From NCBI GenBank assembly GCA_946800325.1, contig OX326960.1:51269355-51333354 (forward strand): a stretch of 64,000 nucleotides of DNA. Direction: 5' to 3'. Position numbers and translations under genes: made by a program. Position 1 is the first letter of the stretch, and every line of letters starts with the position of its first letter. This DNA is from Luzula sylvatica. Its lineage: Eukaryota; Streptophyta; Magnoliopsida; Poales; Juncaceae. Positions 48,920 to 61,770 of the stretch are shown here, piece after piece. Below the pieces are notes generated by a model. The model saw only the letters and a list, made by a program, of their open reading frames with translations, made no database searches and was not told the origin of the DNA.

Positions 48920-49880
48920 TAATAGTGCTAATCGAGTTGATTGGGCCTTTATTTCCTGCTTCCACGTCGCACAAATGGAAAATATATAATCCTTTCATCT
49001 CGCTTCTCTTTCTCTTGCTCTCGCTCTCGCTCTCAGAAGAACACCCAAGCATGCGAGTAAAACCCTAGCTCCGCCAGAGCGAAAAAGCGAGGCTTCATCG
49101 AAGGTTTGCGTGGTCGAGGGAGAAACAACGTGGCCCCATCGTTGTCAGACCTAGAACGATTCCCTTTCTCTATCATTTTCGCTCGCCATAACCAAAAAGG
49201 AACGAAAACGCAATTTCTCGAAACCCTACCCACCAAATCGACGAAACCCTAATGGCCGCTGCTCGGAGTACGGCTGCGATCGTAGCGACGAAATCCTACC
49301 CTGCCTGAGATCGTTAAGTTCCTAATTAGGGTCTATTTTTCTGCAATAGAACGAAGGGAACACATGATTTGAGTCCATTTATGATCCAATTTGGGGGATG
49401 TTTATAATTTTTAGCATTATTTTAAATTTTTCGTTGTTTGCCCTAAAAAACAGCGACTTTTTTGCATTTTTCGTGCAATTGCATGTATTTTCGGTGTTTG
49501 TTTAACCATTTCCAGCAATTTTTGGTCTATTTCATTGAGAATTTCTTTAATTTTGTTAAAAAATATCGATTCTGCCCTTTTATTTCTTCTCCTTTTCCAT
49601 GCGTTGGTATGAATTTGTGGGATTTGTAGCTAATATTTTTGTTTTGTTTTGAGCTGATGATAATGATAGGAGTTTTTATTAGCAATTAGTTTAAGAAAGA
49701 TTTAATCTTTGAGGTGATTAGTTCGCAATTAGGGAATTGTCAGTGATCCGTTAACAGTCATTGCTATTCAAGGTTTGATTGTTTATTGGAGGTGAGAATC
49801 ATGTAATGTGCATGTTAATTATTTGTTTAATTCACAATTTTGCGTGTTTCTCAGATGGGCATTCTTCTCTAGAGCTATAT
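48920..49880 (+). other. GC-rich leader and intron-like stretch
   Basis: The first 55 bp match 1,891-1,945. Then come CT-rich (49,000-49,040) and GC-rich parts with three 'aaccctag/aaccctaa' phrases (49,060, 49,222, 49,245), the kind of telo-box/leader sequence found upstream of plant ribosomal and translation genes. From about 49,310 the DNA is T-rich and intron-like up to an AG near 49,855. I recognise no protein. Confidence 0.35.
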
Positions 49881-49884
49881 CTCG

Positions 49885-50590
49885 ATGGTATTAACTGAGG
49901 CCTCCAGTGGACGAAGAGAGATGAGAGACCTACCCACTGACTGGAGGCGACGACGTGTCAGAGGCAAAGACGGATTAGAGGCGACAACGACTATTCTGCG
50001 GTCCTCATTGAGGCGACGACGACGATTCTGCCCCTGCAAAGGTATGTATTTTAAAATCCATTATCCTGAACAAACTCTCGATTTGTTCATAATTTTGTTT
50101 GTATATTTTACCTTTGTTTTGGAAAAATTACGAAAATGCCCTTTGTCATTTTCTAGATAAAAGGGTCGAAGATGTTATGGCTCATGGAGTCTGGTCCACG
50201 TGTCGTCAATCAATATCAAAACGGTACATTAGTTTCAATTTTGTATATTTTAGCTTTTGTTTTGAAAAAATTACGAAAATGCCCTTTCTTTATTGTTTTT
50301 CAGATAAAATGGACGAGGGTGTTGTGGCTCATGGAACTGCGGTACAAGCATCGTCAATCAATAGGACACGGTATATTAGTTTTTATTATTTATATTTTAG
50401 ATTTGTTTCGAAAATTTTACGAAAATGCCCTTTGGTTTTTGTTTTTCAGATAAAAGGGCTGAGGATGTTGCCGCTAATGGGAGTGTGGAACACACGTCTT
50501 CAATCAATGGCATGCGGTATATCAATTTTAATTTTGTATATTTTAGTTTTGTTTTGGAAAATTTACGAAAATACCCTTTGTTTCCTGTTT
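49885..50590 (+). repeat. Exon-like unit repeated three times, about 145-bp period
   Basis: After a first possible exon (49,885-50,041, Arg-rich) come three units. Each has a T-rich stretch, a constant TTACGAAAATGCCCTTT, an acceptor (CTAG or TTCAG), a 67-bp segment starting ATAAAA and ending ACG or GCG, and a donor GGTAYAT. The 67-bp segments start at 50,156, 50,304 and 50,450. They encode related peptides (DKRVEDVMAHG, DKMDEGVVAHG, DKRAEDVAANG). A fourth constant block is at 50,561 without an exon. Because 67 is not a multiple of 3, joining two units shifts the frame into a stop. Confidence 0.7.
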
Positions 50591-50650
50591 TCTATTTTTT
50601 TGTATTAGATGATATCATTGATACCAATACAAAAATGGAATAATTATTAA

Positions 50651-50989
50651 AAACAAATTAATACAATACAAATAATATAAGTAAAATTTGGCAGTTGCTA
50701 ACGAATTCAATTATTTTGAAACATTAAAGTATAACCATTAATGCTTTGCTTAATGATTTTTTTTTTCGGGCAGTTGCTAACGAGAATATCAGGCTTCAGG
50801 TTTCACAGGTCCTGTGAACGAGCTAATTGCAAGAAATCGGCACAAAAATTCTTAATTATGTTACGATAAAAACGACGGCTCCATATGTTACGAGCTTATT
50901 GCTCAGGAAATTCTTAATTATGTTACGATAAAAACAAGGCTCTTTTTCCTCTTTCATCTACTTCTTTAGCCAAATTATCGAAGCCCCTA
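50651..50989. other. Spacer with a 62-bp-period direct repeat
   Basis: AATTCTTAATTATGTTACGA followed by TAAAAAC occurs at 50,847 and 50,909. No gene is seen. Confidence 0.6.
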
Positions 50990-52037
50990 CCCTGTTCAAT
51001 CCTAATTTTAGATCAATATGAAATTGTGCGGTAATTTATATATAATTAGTTATATTAATCCAGATTTATATCTCGAAATATGAGCGTTTAGTATAATAAG
51101 ATTTACTAAGTAAAGACGTCATATATTAAATACTTACAATAAATGTTATTTAAAACGAAATTTAATAAGAGTATATATTTCGAAATTGTCCCTATTTATG
51201 ATTAGGATATTTAATGAGTTAAATATATTCTATTATATGATAATAGACTAACATGATTAGTATGTTTGCCGAGGTGATGATTCAGCTTTACTAATCATTG
51301 ACAAAAGAGCGTGTCAAATCGGAAATATAGTTACATATAGTTGATATGTATGGACTTGACCAAAATGTGCGAATTCATAACATGGTTTAGTCATTAAAAA
51401 TGAATCGCAACGAATAGGTTTTGGTAGCTTCATACTTGAGATAACACTTGATTAATTTTAATACGTAGTTGCATACTTTGATATAGTTAACATTATTCCG
51501 TAAATGGGTAATAAGGCTATCATTGGGTGTGTCACGAAATATGAATATTAATGTGATTATCAAGATAGGAATTGTTCATTTCGAAAGAAATATATATTTT
51601 GTTGGCCACCGATTGATTTAAATTAACATGTGCACAAATTGATATTGATCAATTGTTAAATTAATTCATGAGAAATCGGAAAAACATTAAGTCAATTACA
51701 TAAAGGGGATGACTATCACCATGCCTCGTCATTGACGGATATTGCGAACAAGAGAACCAAAATCGTATATCGAGATTAGGTATAAATGATAAAGTCATTT
51801 AAATTCAATTTAACATGGGTAGTTATGATGGAGTGACTAGATCCCGTTCATAAGCTTGTAAGACTTAGGCATAAGTTTACGGCCATCGTTAAGTTGAACC
51901 TACACGGTCACACATAAAAATGAGACAAGTCGGGCTTGAACAATAAGTATATAGGATATACATAAACTCTCTAAAAATTATACATATATATGATATGTAT
52001 AGTACGTTTTACGTAGATATAAAATTGAGTGGGAGAC
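50990..52037 (+). mobile_element. 3' internal end of a plus-strand family 1 copia element
   Basis: The non-coding part corresponds, inverted, to 4,392-5,066 and 6,528-7,560 (shared 'ggagtgactagatccc' and 'gtcgggcttga' landmarks). It ends in the polypurine tract GAGTGGGAGAC at 52,027-52,037. All coding parts of this element are missing to the left. Confidence 0.7.
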
Positions 52038-53208
52038 TGAAGGAAATGCAATTTTACATCTACGGTAAAATCATACGTATAAGGATATATGAACATGGTA
52101 GTTCATAGAAATATAACATATGTATTAGATGCACATATGTATATATAATATACATCATTAGATTGATAAGATAAGATTTTAGGAAAAACCTGTTTGGAAC
52201 ATTTTTACTAAAATGGACATAACTTTCGCATACGAACACCGATTTGGATGATTCAACTCTCATAAGTTAGATAATTGGATTATCTACAACTTGTATATTC
52301 AGTCGAAAAACATTTGAATAACGTACGACGTTCATTCTAATGAAATACATGAAATGTTGCGGCAGTTCGACGAAAGGACGCGAACGTTTACTAAAACTAG
52401 CATAACTTTCGGACTGGATACCCAAATTGGATAAACTCGGATTTGTTGGAAAGGTGATAAGATCATCTAGAAGTTTCGTTCAGAAAGTTCCTGTTAATTA
52501 CGGACCTAAGTCGGTCGAAATTCCAGTTTAGTGAAAGTGTGTCTGCTGATTCTGCAGGAGACACATCTTTTGATCAAATCTTCTAGAAACTTGTCATTTC
52601 ATGCATATTAAAGTATCATTTGATTGATTAAAGAGTGTCTATTTACTGGTGAAGGAATATGAGTTATTCTATAAATAGGACCCTAATCTCACTCAATCAA
52701 ATCAATCTAAGCGACCATTATTTGCACTAATTAATCCAGTAATTAAGAGAGAGAAAAGTTCGCCGGAATTCTCCATTGATTCTGGCAAGAGTTTAAGCAA
52801 GAGTGATTACGAGACGTCTAGGCAGTTTCGTGATTATCAGACGACTCCCGTTTCGCGGTGGATACGAGTAGAGGTACGTGTACGTTTGCGTACTAACGAG
52901 TTAAGTTCATCAACCGACGAGAAGACGAACGGAGAAAGACGACCGGTTTGGGCGTGGGACGAACCGGTACGAGCGAAAAGGTGCGAACGAAAAGGTGCGA
53001 CGTGAACGGAAGTGAAGGCTTCGCAGCGACAAACCCTTCGTAAGCGATCAATTTTGCTAGGTAGAAATATTACGTTTATTAGATTTACGTTATATTAGTT
53101 ATAGGCAATTTGATAAACAAATCGTAGACGAGATCTCGGGGATTTGTACTCCGTCGAGTCCAATAATTATCAGCTGCGCGGACTCGATGGGGTGTAGATA
53201 ACCCAACA
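52038..53208 (+). repeat. LTR J, family 1, plus orientation (3' LTR)
   Basis: The 1,171-bp LTR runs from TGAAGGAAATGCAATT to ACCCAACA. It has a TATA box (TCTATAAATAGG, 52,669-52,680) and the conserved block GTGGATACGAGTAGAG at 52,858-52,873. Palindrome clusters are absent. It directly abuts the left end of a minus-strand internal region at 53,209. Confidence 0.82.
52669..52680 (+). promoter_or_regulatory. TATA box of LTR J
   Basis: TCTATAAATAGG is the clearest LTR promoter of the family. It corresponds to minus-strand TATA boxes at 6,062 and 12,901. Confidence 0.65.
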
Positions 53209-53946
53209 TCATATGGATTAAGTACTTGGGTGATACAACGTTTAACTATATATGGATATCTCCATACCCACAACCTGCGAGGACTATCGCATTAGATAAC
53301 TACACTCTACTCTCTTCTTCCTCCTCTAGGTATCTCCATACCCATAGTCATCGCATGACAGTCACGTGAGACTAGAGAGAGCGGTTTTGTAAACGGGTCC
53401 GCACGTTGCTGCTAGTGTTAATCAACATCAGGTTTGGAACATTTCCAATACCTACGATCACATCATTTCACAAAATTTCATGGATCCATGAAATTTTTCT
53501 TAGTATTGGCTAGAAGTGGTTGTGACCTCGGCATTTTTGGCTTGTATTATTGCGTTTCACGCAATACACAACCATAAATCCGATAACTCGTGACTACTCG
53601 AGTTTGGTCATGTATCCTTGATCCACACCGCTTCCTTTTGCAATTAATAATCGCAATATACTCGCGTCCGTAAATAGAATCATTAATTATTGGTCATGTG
53701 GAACCTTTCCACATAACCATGTTTTCGTTTAAGCAAATCATGTACACACTTTGTGATCGAAAGTCGTGCTACATATTTGGACGTGCTAAATATTTGAAAA
53801 CTGTCATTGTTATAACTCTTTATAACCAACACGACCTCCACACCATTATAGATAAAATAAAATCCTGAATTCTTTTGTAAAGTATTCAAGGATAACATTC
53901 ACCGCTATCAATACAAATCCCGATGAATTTAAATATACATAACCAT

Positions 53947-54063
<117 letters not shown>

Positions 54064-55011
54064 AACCATTATACATTCACAAGAGTTAGTCTCATGTAAT
54101 CGCATTACATTCAAACTCGTGTGATTACTTGGATTTTATTGACGGTGAATTAGACGCTTCATCTATACGACATATATCCACATACATATCTTGGCATACA
54201 AAATAGATTCTCACTTCAAAATGTGAAGCATCATATCATTTCTATTTTTGCGCTGCTTGATGTCTCACATCGAGCCACAAAAATGTATGCCATTCGACAT
54301 TTCGATTTAACTCCTCCAAGGAGTTATATGTTGAAAACCATTTTCAACAATATGTCGATATACGTGTGATAATATAGAACAAGGAACTTCTTAAATCTAT
54401 CATATAGATCTTCACGCTTAATTCATAAGCGGTCTCGCCTAAATCCTTTGTCGTTACAAAAAATATAACGCGGCTCCCACTAACCTTCATGTGTACACAA
54501 AGTTTCCATTCGTTCCGACAATGTTATAACAATTTATAACTTCGTCAAAACGAATATTCCAATTCTGAGAAGCTTTCTCTAATCCATCATATGGATCGTT
54601 AAAGCGTGCATATCTTATCCCCGATTCTTATGAATCGACAAAACCGTAAGGTTGTGTCAAGTACACATCCTTTCATAAAATTTATGTCAAGAAATTCGGT
54701 TTTGACATCCATTTTGCCACATCACATAGTCATAATACGCGACCATGGCAAGCAGAATTTCAAGAATGTGAAAGCATGGCAACATGCGAAAACATTTCTT
54801 CATAGTCCGACTATTAAATACTTGAAACTTTTCGCTACTAGCCTCGCTTTGTTATATGCGTATTCCTGTCCGTGTTGGTTCTCATCTTGAAAACCCATTC
54901 ACATTTCATGGGTCTAACCCTGAAAGTAATGAAATCAAGTTCTAAACTTGATAATTTACACGGATCGAATCTCAGATTTCATGGCACCGTGCCATGTGGA
55001 ACCGTTACTTT

Positions 55012-55533
55012 TCATAGCATCCTTGTAGGATATCGAATCATCATATGATTCCGATCTATCATCATTAGCCACGATAAATCCGTATTTACCAGCTTATGAT
55101 ATAGCCTACTTGATCTACGAAAAATTCTTTGTGTGTTCGACTCGTATTCATCAACTATTGATGAACTCGTGTCAACTTTCATCGGCACCATGTTCATTTT
55201 CAGATCTCGAACTCTTTCGAGATTTATTCTACATCCCGCGTAGAGATAAATGACATCAAGTTCCAAACTTGTTCGCATTATGTCCTCCTCCAAGAAGGCA
55301 TCTCTTCGAGCCACGAAAATCTCATTTTCGTCGGGACGTTAGAACCAATATCATTTAGTTTCCTTAAGGATATATGATAAACGAACAATTTTCAGATTTG
55401 GGATTGAGTTTAACCGAAACAAATTTCGAAATATACTCACATCCACAAATCTGTACAAATGATAACTTCGGAACCATTCCGATCCATATCTCACATGGCG
55501 TCTTTTGTACCGATTAGAAGGTTTATGGTTCAT
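55012..55533 (-). pseudogene. Ty1-copia integrase end and linker remnants, second copy
   Basis: 55,351-55,533 parallels the integrase remnant at 9,591 (SIFRNLFRLNSIPNLKIVRL, LKETK). 55,012-55,314 has the Arg/Ser-rich linker (RRSSRLYHK) that precedes reverse transcriptase in copia. Both are non-functional. Confidence 0.65.
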
Positions 55534-57654
55534 ATCTTATATGCAACTCTTCATTAGTGCCGCTGTCTCAAGGGCGTATCCCCAAAACATTTTTGGGAGA
55601 TCCGTTTGACTTATCATTTATCAAACCAAGTCTAACATGCGTTCGTTTCCTCTTTTCGAACACATCTCAATGTTCCGAAATGAAGATAATTGTGAAACGA
55701 TTCCACAATCATTAATGATAATCAATACTTATAACTCAAATATCGCCTCTTCGATCCTATCGAAGTGCGTAGCACAAATACTTGCCTCCTCGATCCTATC
55801 AAAGGGCTTTGATTTTCTTGCTAAGTCGATTTTGTATTTTATTTTTGAAACTCGTTGAACCTTTCAAAAGTCTCTGCTTCGGCACGCATTAAACCGATAT
55901 TACCGTATCTACTTTAACCGTCCGTGAACGTAACAAAAACCGATAGCCTCCTCTTGCCTCGGAACTTATCAGAACATTTACATCTAAATGTAATTTCCAA
56001 TAATTCGTTGGATCTTTCTCCAACCTTTGGAGAATGATGCCCTTTGTCATCTTGCCTAATAAATAAGTATCGCATCAATCCATCGAATCTAATTCGAATG
56101 ATTCTAGCAATCCATCATATGGAATCTAGATACGCGTATCTCACTCATATGGCCAAGACGTCAATGCCAAAAGAAGCAATCAACTTCTATGTTTAATCCT
56201 CCTCGGATTTCACCGTTCTTTGAGTCATTAATTTGGACAACTCTTTGTCCGAACTTTCTGTTTGGAAAACTTTTTCCAAAATACCCTTAGACATTTATTT
56301 CTTTCGATCCCGCCCTTGAATTACAAGGACATCCACACATCTCAATGTATTGGATTCCTCGGATGCTCCGAGCATCTCCAATTCAAATTTAAATCGCATC
56401 TTATGCAATTTCGGGATCGACTTATCTATCGAATGCATATGACATTCGGTCACGAAGATCAAATCTCGTACCATCAACACACGAGTGTTAATCAAAGACC
56501 CATTCGGCGTCTCAAAATTAACCTACTCTTTGAGCCGCATCGAACCATTCAACGCGCTCTAGCTCTTGAAACTATTTCATGAGCGTTGTGTATTACTTCC
56601 ATATGCACCCGAATTCTCAAAACAATTTTGAGAAATTTGCGTCTATACATGTCACCACAAGGCACGTAATATCGTTCGATTTCTTCTTAAAGTTTATCGA
56701 ACCCGGCTTTCTCTAAAGCCAAAGCCTCGAGCCTTGAATCTACCATTTATGTGTCCAACACGTTCCTTTAAGTCTAAGAACTATTCTTTGACTATCAAGG
56801 TTAAGAACGATAATTCAGGCCCAAAAGCCATCTATCATATCGATCTCATCGATATATTTGGTGTTGCTTGAAAATATAATTATAAACGGATGATGAAGAT
56901 TAAGCTCCTAACCGTGCGTACTTAATCTATATGCTTATATGATAATTATATGACAGTGTCATTTTATTGAATCGATAACCCTCATACCGATACGGGACTC
57001 CTAGTCCATAACACTCAAGATCCATATTTTGCAATCCTCCCATAAGTGACTATGGCCGACAAATGGGATCTCGCTTATTTAGGTAGGATTATTATCCAAT
57101 CATATCATATACGACTCTTGAACCTTTATAGAATTTCGGTGATGGATCGTATCATATACAATCCCAATTCCGTGTGTGCATTCTATCTATGCCCCGAACT
57201 CTAATCAGATTAGCTTGGACGGTTAAGTCACAACCATATCCAACGTATCGTTCAATTGAACTACTCACGTGCCCGATTATGGCCTGAACCCACGTGAGTC
57301 CCCAATTAACGCTTATCACCCGCATTAATACATACAATAATACGTGCCCGACTATGGCCTGAAACCACGCATTATGTCATACCAATCTCGATGGATGTGG
57401 ACATGGAAGGCATTTCCACGACTTAAATATTATGAGGGATCATGACATTCATGTTTAAATAATTCGTGACATAATCATATTATATCACTATCACAAGATT
57501 TTCAAAATGCATATGATATTTTTAGGGAGACTAATTATTATAAATAATTAATTATCTTATATGCTAGAATGATTGATGCCGATCATATCGATATAAAGAA
57601 CTCAAAATTCCGAGTTGTGTAGCCAAAGTTATCACGAAAACAAAATCAGCAAAC

Positions 57655-58110
57655 AGAGACTAGTCCGTTGTAACGCACCATGGTCCGTTACAACGGAACC
57701 CTTGTCCGTTACAACGCTATTTATTTCGGACTTTGGCCAAAATTGCCAGAAACATGTCCATTATAACGCAACCAAGGTCCGTTACAACGGACTAACTTGT
57801 GAACAACTCCGTTACAACGGATCATATCCGTTACAATGGACTCCAAAGGAAGCCAAAGGCATCCCCGCATCCTCGTATCATATACAAGGTCCGTTACAAC
57901 GGAACTATGTCCGTTATAACGGACTATGCGTTTATTCACAGTCCTCCTTACATCCCTGTATCATATACAGGGTCCGTTACAACGGATCAACCAATCTGTT
58001 ATAACGGACTATGTAAATTTCGCAGATAATCCCCAATTTCTGTATCATATACAGTGTCCGTTATAACGGATCAACCAGTCCGTTATAACGGACTATGCGA
58101 TTTTTCTGTA
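57655..58110. promoter_or_regulatory. Palindrome array in the leader, GTTATAAC/GTTACAAC type
   Basis: About 13 copies of TCCGTTATAACGGA, TCCGTTACAACGGA or close variants lie in 455 bp, many in pairs facing a short spacer. From 57,875 they are embedded in three tandem units of 83-84 bp, each led by a second palindrome (TGTATCATATACA). The flanking leader is the same as at 11,860-12,120, where GTTCGAAC-type palindromes stand instead. Function is not known. Confidence 0.7.
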
Positions 58111-58353
58111 GTTTTGTCTGTTTTCGCTCGTTTCCAAAATGATTAATCATGAAACATTTTCACGATCATTCCTAGATACTCTCAATCAACTTTTGATCGA
58201 TCTCTAGCGAATTCCACTTGTGATTTTAACGGAATTTGACTTTCTCTATATGTAACATCATGCAAACGGATACGAACTTTGATAACCCGTGCGTATATCG
58301 AATATACGACTATGATTCGACCCTTGAATCAATGGCGATCACTCTGTTACCAC

Positions 58354-58885
58354 TGTTGGAAATTATTTCCGTCCCCGGGCCCACGCAGCGGATATGTAGG
58401 CCCGGTCCGGTTCCCATAATCCAAGATCACGCCATGACTTCGAAGGGTACGATGCAATAGAAGGATAGACGATTACCAGCGTGAAATTGATCATGCACGA
58501 CGGGTTGATCGCTCTTATCCTTTCCTTCTCCGGTGTCACGTTGGTGACTAGCCCGTGCGTCCCATACCACACGCCTCCCACCGTCTTGACACGTCTCCGG
58601 TTGTCTTCGTGCGTCCCATGCCCACACTCTTCCACAGCTGACAATTTTGCTCCTTTGGTTTGATCACAATCGAAGAGCCACAAGTGTCGCTCCTCTACGT
58701 GTATCCACCTTGAGTCGGAAGACGTCGGTCGCGGATGCAACTGCCTAGACGAAGCACCGGCGAACTTGCTTGATTACATCGATTCTCTACACCGAGAAAA
58801 ACTCTTTTTCTCGGTTTTCTCTCTTCGCACTCTTTCGCTCTTAGAAAGAAGACTCTCAATATTCCGGATTAATCTTAATAATTCA
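58354..58885 (-). repeat. LTR K, truncated family 1 LTR (5' LTR of second copy)
   Basis: The start is TGTTGGAAATTATTTCC next to the primer-binding site. It follows LTR B closely through the conserved block (CTCTACGTGTATCCACC, 58,694-58,710) and stops around 58,885, where unrelated DNA with a mobile-domain gene begins. Confidence 0.8.
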
Positions 58886-59830
58886 TTTGGTACTTAATCA
58901 TGTTCATTTAGGTATTAAATCATGTAATCCATTATTTTATGTTTTTTTTTTAATGTTGTAGTATAACTAATTATTCTATAAAAGACATGTATCATTAGGT
59001 ACTTTTTTTTAATTTAACTCATTTTGGTCCATTTTTTAATTATTGTATGTTCATTTCGGTACTTAATTATTGAAAGTTACGTTACGAATAACTAATTATT
59101 TATTTTTTGAAATTTTGACAGATGGATAACCCCGGACCCGTTGATCCTTTTGTTTTAACGGATCAAATCAACAATGTGTCGAACGAAATAAAAAAAGCTT
59201 GTGATGACGATCCATCAGAGTGGTCGCGAATGGAGCCACTGGAGGACGACGACTCCAGAAATGGAGGTCAGACTCAGACGAGCGGGATTTTATCTCCCCA
59301 CCAGGGCTGCGGACGTACAATTGAATCAGACATTTATGACGGCATTGATTCATAGGTGGCATCCGAAAACCAACAGCTTTCATATGCCTCATGAAGAGAT
59401 GACCGTTACACTGCGCGATGTTTCGCTACTGACTGGTTTCGCATTGCACGGTGCTCCCTTGTTTAGGCCTATTAGCCGGGAGGACGATGTAAGAGTTGAG
59501 ATGACCCGTTTTCTTGGGGTATGCCCGCCAGAGAATCGTCTTTCATTGCCATGGTTGCGTAGGACCTTCCTTTGAGTACCCACTGATCCCACGGAGGAAA
59601 CGTGGGTTCAAATTACGAGGGCTTACATCTTGTACTTCCTGGGTTCCATGGCTTTGGCCAATCCCACAAAAGGACGACTCAATCTTGGTTACATATATTT
59701 CTTGGAGGATTTTGAGAAATACGGGAGTTATGCCTGGGGTGCCGCCATCCTCGCGCATTTGTACGTGTCTTTGAGAAATGCATGCCAGATTGGACAAACT
59801 ACTGCATCGGGTTGGTTCTCACTTGTTCGG

Positions 59831-59924
59831 GTAATTCTTCATTCATTAGCTTATACAAAATAATTTATTATGTTGGTAGCTAATACAGAAAAAATAATTT
59901 TTGTTTTGTTTCAATTTTTGCTAG
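59831..59924 (+). other. Intron of the PMD pseudogene
   Basis: GT at 59,831 and AG at 59,923-59,924 enclose 94 bp of T-rich sequence. The protein reads through from ASGWFSLVR to IWAWFHLAVGRP. Confidence 0.7.
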
Positions 59925-60172
59925 ATTTGGGCTTGGTTTCATCTAGCCGTTGGACGGCCTGTCATGACTATGCCGGGTTCAATTGTTGGGTTGCCACTCA
60001 CGAACTATTATGTTGGTGGCCACTATTACACAGAGAATAATAAAGGAAGTACGGTCCTATATTATTCTGATCAGTTGGACAAACTACAAGCCCTACAGGT
60101 AAGAAAATAAATTAAAAAAATTACTTATACATTTATTAATTACATTTTTTTTCCAGATTACTTGGAGTCCTT

Positions 60173-61770
60173 TGTCACACCCCAAATTATAAAATGGGAA
60201 AGGGTGCGACAACCCCCCAGAGTACGGTCCTATATTTTTCCAGTATACCACTCGTATACCACAGGCTCTTATATGATAAATTCACAAAAACGTAAATACC
60301 ACACAACTCAAAAACAACGACACACACACATATATACATGCATCACCATAACATATACAAACGAACACAAAGAAACCTAGCGGAAGCTTATAAACACATA
60401 TGCGACTTAAACAAACACAAACAAAATAAGTCGCAGAGACAAAATGGCTCGCTGGCCAGAAACGGAAATACACTAATATACACAACATGGAAGTTCCGCG
60501 ATGCTCACACTCTAGACACCCGCTGCCCCGAATGGTCTGTCCACCATACCTAGACTCAAAACATTCAAATAAAACGGTTAGTCACGGAAGTGACTAAGTG
60601 AGTGAGTTTTGAGCCTAGCTTATTAAGATCGACCTTATACATGGCTAGTCAAAAACCTCGCTCAAAATAATCGAAATCATAAATCATATATGTATATAAA
60701 TACTTATCAAATACTTTCCCCGGTTTTTCGAAATCAAAATCACTTACCTTCATATCTAATCATATACATACTACTAATGGTTTTAACCGGGGTGAGGACG
60801 CAAATAACAATCGACTGAAGTGCCAACCCGCGCTGATAGCGAGTCACACACGGGCTGGAACAAAACATAAAGCTCGGGAAGCGCGAATTCCCTACAAAAA
60901 TGAGCTGACGACGGATATCCATGGGCCACAGCCAGACCCCTCATGGGTCGGGACTTTGCACTACATCAAGTTTGCTACGCAATTCCCTCCAAAGAGCGCC
61001 ACGGGGTCACGCGACACTACACCTAACAAACTAAAACATGCCGGAGGAGCCGCGTCATGTTACCAAAGGACCCTCTTTCAAAACCGTAAGCCCGGTTACG
61101 TTTTATCAAACTCAAATTCTACATACATATATATGATCAAATCTACATAATATATATTTTGTGATGTAACACAGTTTTTAAAGAAAAATACGGATTTCTA
61201 AAGCGAGAACCCTAGACTATCAAGTAAGGTCTAGAAACGCTCGTAATTGGATTCTTAATAAGAGAGAAGTGAAAGTAGCACTCACAGATTGATCGAAAGA
61301 AACTCGAAAGAAATATATATGGAACGAAGGGAACCAATATATATATGGAAAGAAACTCGACGGCGAGATGGAACCAATTAAACTCGATCGGAATCGAAAT
61401 CGAATATCGGACGAAAAAGACGCGAAATCGAAACTCGAAAGAAATATCTTCAACTCACCCTCTATCTAGCACTAGGAGACCTCTTCCCCAATACCATACT
61501 TTTAAGGAATCTCTACAAGATAGCTTTTCTCTCCTAAGCAAATTTGAGACCAGAAGAAATGAACGACCTCAGAAGGGGGAAGGGGAGAGTATGTTTGGGG
61601 CATCCATATCCACATGCATATACATGAAGTGGTGCGGCCCAATAAGAATAGAAAGAAACTTCACATTTTCTTATATATCCTTACAAGCTTATAAATTTGC
61701 AATTTCATATAATAATCATAACATACTTCTATATAATTTTATTCAATATAACCATAAGAACTGCTTATAT
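60173..61770. mobile_element. LTR-type insertion inside a PMD exon
   Basis: The insertion begins TGTCACACCCCAAATTATAA, an opening common to plant gypsy-type LTRs, and splits the exon after ITWSP. The PMD reading resumes at EDDTVLNIGFTRT (61,777). It is about 1.6 kb with no pol domain, so a solo LTR or small non-autonomous element is likely. The right end (..CTTATATTGTTGA) is not clearly CA and I cannot define a duplication. Confidence 0.55.
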
